A stretch of DNA of 64,000 nt, from assembly GCA_903813345.2 (NCBI GenBank), contig CAIIXF020000003.1, positions 12,352,931-12,416,930 of the forward strand, read 5' to 3'. The DNA is from Owenia fusiformis. Lineage: Eukaryota > Annelida > Polychaeta > Sabellida > Oweniidae. Within the stretch, counting starts at the first letter, position 1; each line of letters begins with the position of its first letter. Position numbers and translations under genes: made by a program. Below are positions 11,138 to 64,000 of the stretch, one piece after another. Under the pieces are notes generated by a model, which was not told the origin of the DNA, ran no database searches, and worked only from the letters and a program-made list of their open reading frames with translations.

Positions 11138-11405
11138 TCTATTTGGCATGAAATTCATTTTGCAATGATATTATACATTTAGTACACTCCTTGTAAGTGT
11201 AGGATATGATAAGAACATCCATGGGCTTTCAATTAAAAGCCATGGAACATCCTATGATTTTTTTCAGAATATCATTTTAATCTACTCGGTGATATTGATA
11301 ATTATTATATGCACTCGTTCGCTTTGCTCTCTCATGCAGATATCGATATCACCTCATAGATAAAAATGATATTCCTCAAAATCATAGGATATCCTATAAT
11401 TATGG
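11138..11405. repeat. Foldback MITE, right part
   Basis: Continues the repeat cut at 3985. It contains an imperfect inverted repeat: an arm with atcctatgattttttcag near 11250 returns as atcataggat near 11380, around a loop with gcactcgttcgctttgctc. Compared with 62033-62409 it carries an extra segment next to the insertion point (about 11143-11190). Confidence 0.75.
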
Positions 11406-12475
11406 TGATGCAATGTCTCAAAAACATGAAAACCAGAATGGGGAAATCTGTAGAAAATCCATAATTGTATTTTGGTATTAAAAACCAGGATCAGAGAAAA
11501 AGCTGAGGCTGATGAAACTGCAAGTTTAGTACCTGAAAAAAGATCAATGACATTCTCATCAGTTATCTTAAAATTTGCACAATTCAAATGAAAAACTAGA
11601 CAGAATTGGTCATTTTTTAGGTTCATTTTAAAATGTTGATATAGCAGTACCAAAAGAATTAATGGGGATAGCCATATTTGTTTCTGTAAGAGAAAAATAT
11701 CTATAACTCTCTTTTTCGATAAAGCATGAGAATGACTGAATGATTATGATCTGTGTGGTAAACCTCAAAAACATAAAAAATACTTGACAGTATTACATAC
11801 CTATAGTGAAGCATTTGTATGGAAGTAAATGGGAGAGTAAGCAGGCTTATTACATTCTCTAGGTATTTCTGGTAACGAGACCAGGACATTTAGGATAAAT
11901 ACTACTTGCACATAAGACCATGGTTTTTTAAGTGATCCATATTGATTTTACATGAGAGGTGATTTTTTCAGTCAAAGTATATTCTAAAAAAATGGTTTAT
12001 GAATGATTTACAAACTGAGCCTAATGGCATATGAGCCAGATAAAACTTGTATTGAACTTGCTCTATTATCCAATCAATGACATTATCATCTATATCTCGG
12101 AAGGAAAAAAATTGCATAATAACATTTCATAACCTGATCAACTGGCATCATCTGATTAAAGAGACAGTGAGTGATTACGTCTTGCTTGATTTAGATTCTA
12201 CCAGAACTAATTAGTAATGTATATTAGATCACTATAATCTTCATAGTGACATATCTCTGGCACTGATCAAACAATGAATTATATTTCAAGCTGCATTTAA
12301 AGTGAAACAAAAAAGAATATTACCATAAATGACAATAATAATATTGCAATAAACACTTGTTGATAAATTACAGTTAAGACAGTACCATTGATTTTATTTA
12401 AATCAAATTATCGTCACATTTCTATATTTCTAGTATTGTTGAAAAACATAAGCTTTTTTAAGATGCATGTTTAAT
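11406..12475. other. No recognised feature
   Basis: AT-rich DNA downstream of the acyltransferase gene in its direction of transcription. It may include part of that gene's 3' UTR, but no reliable poly(A) signal could be chosen. Confidence 0.4.
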
Positions 12476-12805
12476 GAACACATGTCTCTCTAATGATTAT
12501 ACATCTCAAATGAACACAAACATCTCTACTGAACACATGTCTCTCTAATGATTATACATCTCAAATGAACACAAACATCTCTACTGAACACATGTCTCTC
12601 TAATGATTATACATCTCAAATGAACACAAACATCTCTACTGAACACATGTCTCTCTAATGATTATACATCTCAAATGAACACAAACATCTCTACTGAACA
12701 CATGTCTCTCTAATGATTATACATCTCAAATGAACACAAACATCTCTACTGAACACATGTCTCTCTAATGATTATACATCTCAAATGAACACAAACATCT
12801 CAAAT
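12476..12805. repeat. 55-bp tandem repeat, six copies
   Basis: Copies start at 12476, 12531, 12586, 12641, 12696 and 12751 and are almost identical. Each contains gaacacatgtctctctaatg and gaacacaaacatctct. Degenerate gaacacatctct-like words continue to about 12980. The array lies 240 bp beyond the stop codon of the minus-strand acyltransferase gene, so it could fall in its 3' UTR. Confidence 0.95.
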
Positions 12806-13046
12806 GAACACATGTCTCTAATAAACTCATCTTCCTGAGGAACACATATCTCTAATTAACACACTTTTCTGAAGAACATATGTCTTAAAACGAAGCTATC
12901 TTTTAAGAAATGAAGTCGAATGAATACAAAGAGTAAATGAACACACATCCCTCTTTAAAACACGTTTCTAGTGAACACACCTCAAGTGATTAACTAAGTA
13001 GAAACAATTGTACTTACCAATGTGGCATAATTAGCTAAATGTTAAC

Positions 13047-55297
<42,251 letters not shown>

Positions 55298-55356
55298 CTG
55301 AAATATGAACAAATTAGGATATGGGTCATTTGACCATATTCTCAGATGTAATAAAA

Positions 55357-56553
55357 CCAGAACAACGGCAACGCCAAAGCGTAGCGAATCCCATCGAACA
55401 GAAATGGCTGGCATTTTTACAAACGAAGCGCAAATATCATAAAACAACACACCAGAAAGGCCACCATTTTCAAAATGGTCGCTCACTAGCCAAGTTGTCA
55501 TCAGAAGAAATAATATGCTTTTAAGTAGGCACCTCTAAAATTTTTGAAAAATCGCACACGTACTTGTAAAATAACACACATAAAAATGGTGGCCATTTTT
55601 CAAAATGGCTGACTACTCCCCAAAGTTTTATTAGATAATGTGCCATGCTTAAAGTATTCACATATCAAATATGAACAAAATCGCTCCACTACTTTTCGAG
55701 TTATAGTAAAATACGTTAAAATGGCGGCCATTTTTCAAAATAGCCACCTTCTACCAAAAGCATCATTAGAAATAGACAGTGTACCATGCTAAAAGTATTC
55801 ACATACCAAATATGAACAAAATCGCTCCACTACTTTTCGAGTTATAGTAAAATACGTTAAAATGGCGGCCATTTTTCAAAATTGTTTTCAAAATGGCCGC
55901 CTTCTACCAAAAGTGTCATAGGACAGTGTGCCATGCTTGTACTATTCACATACCAAATATGAACAAAATCGCTCCACTACTTTTCGAGTAATAGTAAAAT
56001 ACGTTAAAATGGCGGCCATTTTTCAAAATGGCCGCCTTCTACCGAAAGTGTCTTTAGACAATGTGCAATGCTTATAGTATTCACACACCAAATATGAACA
56101 AAATCGCTCCACTATTTTTTGAGTTACAGCAAAAATTGTAAAATGACGAGTAAAGGCCGCCATTTTTCAAGATGGCTGCCATGTGCTTTTTTAATATCTA
56201 CATTTGTAGCATTATTAATGTAGATTATTTATAATTTTTTTACATTTAAAACATATTGATTGCTATTACAGTTTTACATATTGCACCTAAATTACTGTAA
56301 AATCGTCACTAAAATGGCCGCAATTTTGAAATGAGCGGCCATTTTGAAAATCGGCTTTCGAGCAGAACTTCTACTCCCATAGGGTATATGTGTACAAAAT
56401 ATGAACAAAATTGGGCCAACGGTATTTGAGTTATTGCCCGGACGGACAGACGGACGGACGGACGTACGTACATACGGACGTACGTACGGACGGACGGACG
56501 GACGGACGGACGGAGGCGTTCCCTATATCCCTCCGAACTTCGTTCGATGGGAT
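55357..56553. mobile_element. Non-autonomous element (ccagaacaacgg family), copy 2
   Basis: Same ends as 27938-29511. It contains more copies of the internal unit around ggcggccatttttcaaaa and a cggacggacgta microsatellite (about 56437-56513). It lacks the nested hAT-like insertion, so it shows the empty site near 55480. ORFs here that read RPSVRPSVR come only from the microsatellite. Confidence 0.82.
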
Positions 56554-59500
56554 AATTACTGAAATTCAAATACTAACTGGGCAAAGTGAAGAGTTGTCTT
56601 ATAATATTAACATTTGAATTTCATATCATTTCATAAATCATAAAAGAGAATAATGTTACTGATTGTATACTTAATTCTCTGCAATTAAGGGCCCATCCCC
56701 TTATAAGACCCCCCCTCCATCGCCCAATTCTCAAAGTTCAAGGAACAAGGAATGGCCAGATATTGATAATAAGTATCAAGAAAAAGGTAGAAATTCTCAT
56801 TAGAATGGTCAGAGGGTGTTTTGAATTTCACGAGGAACCCAGGGGCTGATTACAGAGAGTACCGTACTAAATGAATTGAAAATACTTTTGGGTTGTTGTA
56901 TGAATAACAATAATAAGTCTTTCAATTATAACATGCAAAATATCACTACCTGCCATTTATTACATACACCAACCGCGAACTACTGAACAACATTCACAAA
57001 AAAGTTGAGAGACAATTGAGTGGTGTTGACATGAAAATATATTTTGGTCACAAAGTCCTGATAAACTGTTCCTAATACAACAACATGTTTTTTAAAGATA
57101 AAACTCTTTGAATGGGCAAACCTCCACTTGAAACCATCATAAAATATCTCAAAAAATACAGCTGGATATTCAAGAAAATTACTTTATCATTGGCATAATA
57201 ACCATGATCTTAAATAGGCAAGGCAATATTATTCGTAACTATTGAACTTAGGTTTCCACTGTGTTCAGAATATCTGAATGAATATATATAAGGGTTATGT
57301 ACTGGGAGGTTTTTGATATGGGGTTTATCCAAGATTTTTCCCTAAAACTTTACTGGGCATAGGATAAATTTCTATAATAAGACCAGATATGCCTGGTATA
57401 GATCATGATTCAAGGCAGTCATATATTTGACCATACTTAAAGAGAGAATCGGATCTAGCGAGCAGCCTCACAAAAAATTGTTTGAATTTTAGAATATTTC
57501 TGGCTTACCGGTATGTAATTCCTTTTCATGTCTATTTTCTAGAAATCCCCAAAGTGCACACTTGTTTTCAGGAAAACTAAAGACTTTTACAGTAATGTAT
57601 TATTTTTCTCAAAGAATGTTTACCATTTTTATTATTTGGGAGAATTTAAACATTTTTCACCCATTTTGCACTTTAAATCCTTCATAACTTTACCAATTAA
57701 TAACATATCGTGATTCTTTTGGGAGGTATCACATTTGAGATTGTACGAAATAGATTGGTAGGTCAATTGTACATGGTGCTTGTAATTTTGTCACCCCCAA
57801 TCATCCCCCAATCATCTTGATCAGAAATGTTACATTCATGTTTGGAATATACTAAAAGCCATATCATATCTGGTCATTAAAGTGAAAATAGACACTAATA
57901 GCCTAACCATACCTGGTCCTTTAAGTGAAAATAGACACTAATAACCATACCATACCCGGTCCTTTAAGTGATAACAGACACTCATAGTACCATAGCAATG
58001 ATCAAAGAAAGAAACTGCATATCCAATGTTCAATAACACCATGATGACATAACAGGAATTTATTGACAAAACAAACAAAGTTGTGTATATAACAATACTA
58101 ATGCTGATACCTCCAATGCCATATACATTGATTACTCATCATGATGTTTGTTAGGAATGCTGTTTTAGTGGAACAGTGACGTTGATATATTTTTTAATAG
58201 TTTAACCCCCTCCCTCCACCTATATATCAAAGGTCTTCCTTACTTTCCACAAATTAACATTACTTTCTAATGAAATCGTCAATATATCCCCCCTTGATGA
58301 AATCAATAATGATCAGATGAAAGGCGGTACGCTTCTGATATTTAATTCTTATATTTCAGTCAAATACTAATTAGTAAAACTATCATTACAGTGACATTTC
58401 ATTGTTTAGACCTCTAATTTTCCAGTTTCTGTCAAGATAAAGTGGGTATGGAGGGGGGGGGCAGATGCAAGGGACAGATGCAAGTAGAAATGACATTTAC
58501 ATAAGATGAGAATGATGTATATTGACTCAGAAAATGTGTAGCAACACAGGTAATCAAACAAACCCCTTACAAATAATAGTTTTCATCATTTGTATTCTCA
58601 AGTAACACTTCACACAGCAATAAAAGAGTATTAGTGTAATTAAACTGCAATAAAAATTGCATTGAACTTAATTGTCACAATGACTGGGATTCTTTTAAAA
58701 TTCTTCAGGTAATAAAAAACATTACTTCATCTCTCAACTGATGGGACTTCCTTGGGTAAAGTGACTTTGAAAAATATCCAGAGTACAAAAGAATAAAAAT
58801 GGTGAAAGTGATATTACAGTATATAGCCAACAAAATCTAAAAAAAGATATCAACGAGGAAATACAGAGGAAAATCATGACTTTTTCATCTTGGCAATATA
58901 TTAGTCACAGTTATAAATGGTGGCACATTGTAATAGCAACTTTTTTCATAAATTCCATTCCTTATTAGGTTAAGTCAGCATCCATATCCAGGAATCAACG
59001 CTGAAACAAATCACCATTTTGTTAATGCTTTATTATTTGATGTAAGGGATCTACCAATATCCGATACTTGATTGATCTACTTGGAGACGCTGATCCATAA
59101 GGGAACAACAGTCGAAAGGAGATGTAATTAATTGTCAATTGCGATTAAAGACACTTTGTAATTATCAATAAGTACTTGAAACAAGCCATGGAATAATGAT
59201 TAAAAGGTGGGCTAATTGTTTGATGTGTTAAAACAGAAAAATTAGCAAGGAATAAAGTAACATAATATATCAAAAAGAAGGTAAGTAAAAGCTTAAAATG
59301 GTATGTTCTAATAGAGATTTAAAAATTAAGAATTAGCAAGGGATAAAATAACAAAATACAAATGGTATTGGTAAAAGGTCATAGTATGAATGTTTTAATT
59401 AAAATAAAGTAAAAAAGTAATGTAAAAGCAAAAAATAAATAAATAAAAAACAGAATATAACAAAGAAGATGTTTGTAAAATGTTATATATATGAAAGTTT

Positions 59501-60808
59501 TGATATAAATAGGTACGGCAAATGAGGAATAAGCAAGGATTACAATCAGTATCGATGCAAATTTAATTAAAAACTGCATTTTAAGTCTTCTCAGAAATAT
59601 TTTTTATCAAAATCAACATAGATGTCCACTATCTCATTTTTCAATTTTTCAAGAGACAAATTAATTAACAGATGAACATGTTTTGTAAAATAAAATTGCA
59701 ATGCTGGACTGGTAGAGTATTATTCACAGCGATGGTAATGAAAAAGTTATCAAAATAAACCCAGAGCATAGGATGTGACAACACAGATTTTTAGCTTAGA
59801 GATCTGTATACAGTGTATCTAGGAATTTTTTATCTTTAGATGTTATAACAATGATGAACCAATCAATTAAATTCAAGGTAATACAATAGAAAACTTCAAA
59901 CTGATTTGACTTGATCCCCAAAAATCAAAACAAGGGTGGGCATAAGTAAATGAGTGTATAAAGTCACATCTTTTTTTAGTGATTATTGTACTACATGGAA
60001 TCATTGTATTGCCATTCACAACATGCACTGTGTAAATATTTTTATTACTGCCCTTGTTTTCAAAATAAATGCAATAAATCTATAGGAAAAAGTCAAAAAA
60101 AGTCAAATAACGATTTTTCAAGAATTATATGGAAACTAATTATCAAGTCCAAATACAGTAATTTATGCTGTGACAAATAAAAAGCCATCGCAAAATTGAA
60201 GTACTTAAGTTTGAAAACATTCCAGGTTTGTATTCAATTCACTATTCTAACATATCTCATGCTGTAATTGACAACCACTTAAAAGTTTTGTTAACATTTG
60301 TGATTTTGTTCTCAATGACTTTAGAAATAATGAAATGTCTATGTTAAGATAGGATTAACAATGTTTAGATATCATAATAATCCTAAGTAATGCTTAGAAT
60401 ATACGATAGTGCTTTAATAATGTATTTCTGTTTGAAATGCAAATCCTCACATCACTGGATCACCCATCTCAAAGGTTTTGCATCAAAGAATATAACAAAC
60501 AAAGGATTGTGCAGGTGTGAGTGTTGAATTTTTATCCCTGAACGTATGTATATCTGCACTAGCAAATGAGCAGCAGTTTTCTAGGGAAGAGCGCGGGGGT
60601 GATTCCTGTTATATTTGCGGATTGATACCGAAGTCCATCCTTGATACAACATATCATACACCTATAGATGATGTCCAATTGTCAACAGTTGTGGAAAACA
60701 AAGTTAATTTCATTATGGTTTCACCCCCCCCCCCTAGCCTCCCCTCCCCTCATAAAAGATATTGTATGAATGCCAATTTATTCTTAAAATTTTATATCCT
60801 ATTTTCAG
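56554..60808. other. Non-coding stretch with dispersed repeats
   Basis: 57440-57800 belongs to the repeat family of 110-330 and 1430-1510. About 57878-57985 carries three copies of a 50-bp unit containing aagtgaaaatagacactaat. A G-run lies near 58450. No missing N-terminal acyltransferase exon could be identified. Confidence 0.5.
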
Positions 60809-61593
60809 GTGTTCCTTCTTCTCAACAAAATAATCATCAATTATTGCACATTACACACAATAACTCCAAGGCAGGACTCCTTTGTGACGTGCCAATGATG
60901 GCGTTGCATGATGGGAAATTAGGATTGGTGATGTCAAATGTAACTGACCGTTTAAACCATACATTGCGGATCAACACCATAATGGCTGACCATAACAAAC
61001 AATACTTAAAATTGATCGAAAAACACAGGAGAATGCGAACAAGAAAAATAGAATGGGAATCATCAAAGGCTGCAAAATCCTATGCAAAGATTTGTAGCAC
61101 AAGGAAGGTACTTGATGACCATTGCTTAATTGCCCAAGGTGAAGAAGATATTGCACCCTTGTTAGGTCCTACTGGGTTAGGACGATATGGGGGTGCCAGC
61201 ATTGAACGTCTTAAACCAGATATACTTCAGAAAATTAAAGACAATCAACCACGTTTAAGACGACACCGACGTGCAATGAGACATCTCGCCCAAGGTCAAC
61301 AAGATGGACGAATTCAAAACTTATCAACTCTCGAAGCCACAAAGAAGGTTGGGAATATCATTGATAGACCTTATAAAACAACTTTTGAACAACAACTAGC
61401 TGATTCTAATATCGGAAAAGTGCAAAAAGCAAATTTTACACCAAGTAGGGGTAATACACTTATTTTGCCCCCTTTAGAAATATCAAGAACCTTCAAACAA
61501 ATTAGGAAAAAACTGGGCAGCAGATCTCTTCAAGGGGTAGCCCAGCCACAGAAGCCTATTGTGCTGACACCTATCAAGAATGAACAAGAGTGA
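60809..61593 (+). CDS. Last exon of an unrecognised basic protein
   Basis: After acceptor cctattttcag the frame is open for 260 codons to a TGA. The frame stays open upstream to 60517, but that part holds a C-run and intron-like sequence, so the splice acceptor is preferred as the border. The protein is rich in Arg, Lys and Gln, with basic runs such as KHRRMRTRKIEW and RLRRHRRAMRHL, a central PLLGPTGLGRYGG, and no membrane segment or signal peptide. I do not recognise a family. The incoming phase is 1; upstream exons were not found. Poly(A) signal AATAAA at 61872-61877. It may be a structural or cilium-type protein, but that is only a guess from composition. Confidence 0.65.
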
Positions 61594-61871
61594 AAAAAGT
61601 TAATACATGTATATATCAACATTTAACATCGAAGTGATAAGAGATATGAATGACATCAACATTTTACACTTGCATCTATTATCGATGACATCAGCATATT
61701 AACATGACACCTATTCGTTAGGAGAAATGTATATGACATCAATATCCAATTAACAAATTTGTATTGATGACAATGTTAAATGACATCAAAACATATTAAT
61801 GATACCTGTTATCAATTAATAGTTGAAACAGCACCTACATTCTACTCTGACATCTATGAATGATGGAATGA

Positions 61872-61877
61872 AATAAA
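61872..61877 (+). terminator. Poly(A) signal of the 60809-61593 gene
   Basis: AATAAA about 280 bases after the stop codon. Confidence 0.5.
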
Positions 61878-62032
61878 ATCATCCTTAAATTGTTATCTAT
61901 CCTGATATCTGATATATCCTGATATGATGACCATTTGAACATCATTATCAACTAAACCTGACACTGACAATTTTTGCATGTTTCAACAGTGAAAATTGGA
62001 TGGACTTAATTTTCTTCAATTCAATTTGGTGA

Positions 62033-62409
62033 ATAATTATAGGATATCCTATGATTTTGAGGTATATCATTTTTATCTACGAGGTGATATTGATATCTGC
62101 ACGAGAGAGTGAAGCGAACGAGTGCATATATCAATATCACAGAGTAGATTAAAATTATATTCTGAAAAAAATCATAGGATGTTCTTATTATCCTACACTT
62201 ACAAGGAGAAATAATAGTCAATTTGGTGGGAAATCAACAAGCGGAGTATATCGTCACAATATCCTCCGCATATTGGGTTTTCCGGAGTATATCGTCACGA
62301 TATCCTCCGCCCGGAGTATATCGTTACGATATCCTCCGCATATTCATTTTGCCAATAAATATCAAATTTATTTTTTAATGTTATTATACATTTAGTACAT
62401 TAAGTGTAG
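62033..62409. repeat. Uninterrupted foldback MITE with three near-palindromes
   Basis: Reverse-complement copy of the repeat cut by the retrotransposon. Outer inverted arms (atcctatgatttt ... aaaatcataggat) enclose a loop with gagtgaagcgaacgagtgca. Then come three tandem near-palindromes of the form gcggagtatatcgtcac-atatcctccgc (about 62242-62340). Confidence 0.85.
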
Positions 62410-62427
62410 TAGTGGGGGGAATTTAGT

Positions 62428-63410
62428 GGAAAATATTTCAAATGGTGATACAAGCAAATTTATTGGCTTAATCTGTTATTTAAACTATTTGGAAAAATTC
62501 TGTCCCTGTGATCGATCAAACTGAACACTATTTCAGGAAAAAATTCAAGATGGCTGCCGTATATGTGTAATTCGATACAAATGACACTCTAGATTTATAT
62601 ATAGAGATAAATATGGTTTAAAATTATATTGATTCAGTAGTAAACCATGTACATTACATCTAGAAATACAGTTACATTCATTAATGAGCTGAATGACTTT
62701 ATAAAGGGATTCTACAAGGTTCTATTTTGGGAGCACTCTTATTTTGCGACAACTTTAGTCATTAAACTTGTTTTCTTGAATAATGTTGATATTTCTCACA
62801 TATTTCAATCTAATATTTCAAGTTTACATGAAAACACTGTCTTACAAGTACCAAGGAGACTTTGAAGGAGTCCCGCAAGGTTCTACTACACTCCATTATT
62901 ATCACAATCTCTTGGAATTCGGTGGAAAATATTCAAAATTGTGATACATGCAAATTTATGGGCTGGTTTGTTATTTATGCAAATAAGATAAATTCCACCC
63001 CTCAAATCAGCCAAACCTAATACTATTTCAGTAAAAAATTTAAGGTTGTCGAAATATGTACATAATTCGGTAAAAATGACACCTTAGATTCATACATATA
63101 GATAATATGGTTAAAAAATAGGTTCACTCAGTACTAAGACATGCAAATATATTTAGAAATGCTATGATCTTCTTTGATTTGAATTTTGGCAAAAATAGTT
63201 TTATAGGAGTTCTTCAAGGCTCTATTTTGGCCCTCTCTTTAGAACTTGAATTACTTTATAACATTCTCTAATACATTTAATATAAGACATAATTCAAGAA
63301 TATATTTCAAGTTTGAATGAGAATATTGTCAACAAAGTATCAATGCAAACATTGAAGTAGTCTTCAAAGGTTCTACCTTAGTCCATTATTATCACAATCT
63401 CTTAATAGTA
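62428..63410. repeat. Divergent tandem duplication of about 490 bp
   Basis: 62428-62922 and 62923-63410 share in the same order gtggaaaatatt, gtgatacaagcaaattta, actatttcag, aaggttctac and ccattattatcacaatctct, with many differences. Old duplication, noncoding. Confidence 0.7.
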
Positions 63411-63539
63411 TGATGAAATAAGGGCAGGTAGACAAGAACTTATCAATTATACAGAATTACATGTGGAATTGCACAATACTGTACATTTAAGTACAGATTT
63501 TTTACAAAAGCAAACTAAACATGTCTAGAGACTTGCTGG

Positions 63540-64000
63540 GTTTAGAGCCCCGTGTCGAGTTGTCTACAGTGAGGTCAACAGTAAAAGGCCATGTGATGTT
63601 GCAGCTATAACACAGCTATTAGCAGAAACAAAGCAACACAAAACCAACTTGCCAATTGTATGGCTTGATATAACTAAGGCAGCAGTGTACCACACAAATG
63701 AACTCAACAGCTTTGAAGCATTATAATGTTCCTCAACATGTGATTGGCCTTGAGATAGAGCACCTTGAAGGTATTCAGTTGAGATTCTTGACTGTAACAA
63801 TCACCACTGGTTGGCATGCAGCCTTTAGAGAAGGGAATCATGGCAGGCTGCGTATTACTATTCATGGCAGCTATGAACATCCTTCTGAAAGGAGCCACAA
63901 GGAGTTCAATGAATTTAAAATGAGAAATGGTAACCCACATCCAACATACTAGTATCACGTTTTCATGGATTGATGGGGTTACTCTAGCAAATGACACAAA
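63540..64000 (+). pseudogene. Broken LINE-type reverse transcriptase, runs off the window
   Basis: Frame pieces read TKQHKTNLPIVWLDIT, then ALKHYNVPQHVIGL, then WHAAFREGIMAGCVLLF and AAMNILLKGA, then SWMDGVTL. They follow the order of a LINE-type RT palm, where the last piece should carry the catalytic FMDD. Here one Asp is Gly, and at least three frameshifts and a stop break the frame. Non-functional. Confidence 0.7.

Noticed and set aside
12476-12805. CRISPR-like regularly spaced repeat
   Set aside because: The whole 55-bp unit repeats without unique spacers, there are no cas genes, and the window is eukaryotic with spliced genes.
58920-59010. Possible minus-strand exon after a gtttcag acceptor as the missing N-terminal exon
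   Set aside because: All frames close within a few codons and none shows the cysteine pattern of an NRF domain.
60517-60808. N-terminal extension of the 60809-61593 frame
   Set aside because: Contains a C-run and intron-like sequence ending in a good splice acceptor. The open frame there is probably chance, although a read-through start cannot be excluded.

Overview
The window is AT-rich nuclear DNA from an invertebrate animal. Introns follow GT/AG rules, the genes are spliced, and the flanks are packed with small DNA transposons and tandem repeats. The best clue to the lineage is a complete Ty3/Gypsy-type retrotransposon whose integrase lies upstream of reverse transcriptase. This is the Gmr1-type order, first described from deuterostomes, and it suggests an echinoderm, hemichordate or similar marine deuterostome. 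That placement is inference.

Layout. 1-3985 is repeat-rich and without a recognised gene. 3986-11132 is the Gmr1-like element: near-identical LTRs, a 5-bp target duplication TTGAC, and one uninterrupted gag-protease-integrase-RT-RNase H frame. It sits inside an older foldback repeat, and an uninterrupted copy of that repeat at about 62033-62409 shows the empty site. From 13047 to 55297 a single minus-strand gene can be followed through 13 phase-consistent exons. It encodes a multi-pass membrane acyltransferase of the NRF-6 (nose resistant to fluoxetine)/acyltransferase-3 family; 518 residues are visible and the N-terminal exons are not seen. Plus-strand genes lie inside its introns: a two-exon RING/B-box (TRIM-like) gene at 31384-35049 and a three-exon alpha-tubulin gene at 46997-50414. 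A small minus-strand membrane-protein ORF lies at 40686-41021. At 60809-61593 is the last exon of an unrecognised basic protein (+), and 63540-64000 holds a broken LINE-type reverse transcriptase running off the window.

The most unusual feature is repeated partial duplication of exons in the acyltransferase gene. Seven tandem 115-bp copies of a truncated exon carry splice acceptors but no donor. Two decayed copies of another exon lie nearby. A third duplicate (51998-52182) has both splice sites, keeps the conserved His, and has the same phases as the normal exon, so it could be a mutually exclusive alternative exon. The 115-bp array was later split by a 1.5-kb repeat that itself carries a hAT-like insertion with an 8-bp target duplication, giving a readable order of events.

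Other structure includes perfect intronic hairpins in a 312-bp tandem duplication (26471-27083), a 49-bp satellite-like array with a 147-bp higher-order period (44147-44784), a degraded mariner with a nested Harbinger-like MITE in the TRIM intron, and a tRNA-derived Pol III-type sequence (46234-46302). Everything here comes from reading the sequence; no alignments or database searches were run.
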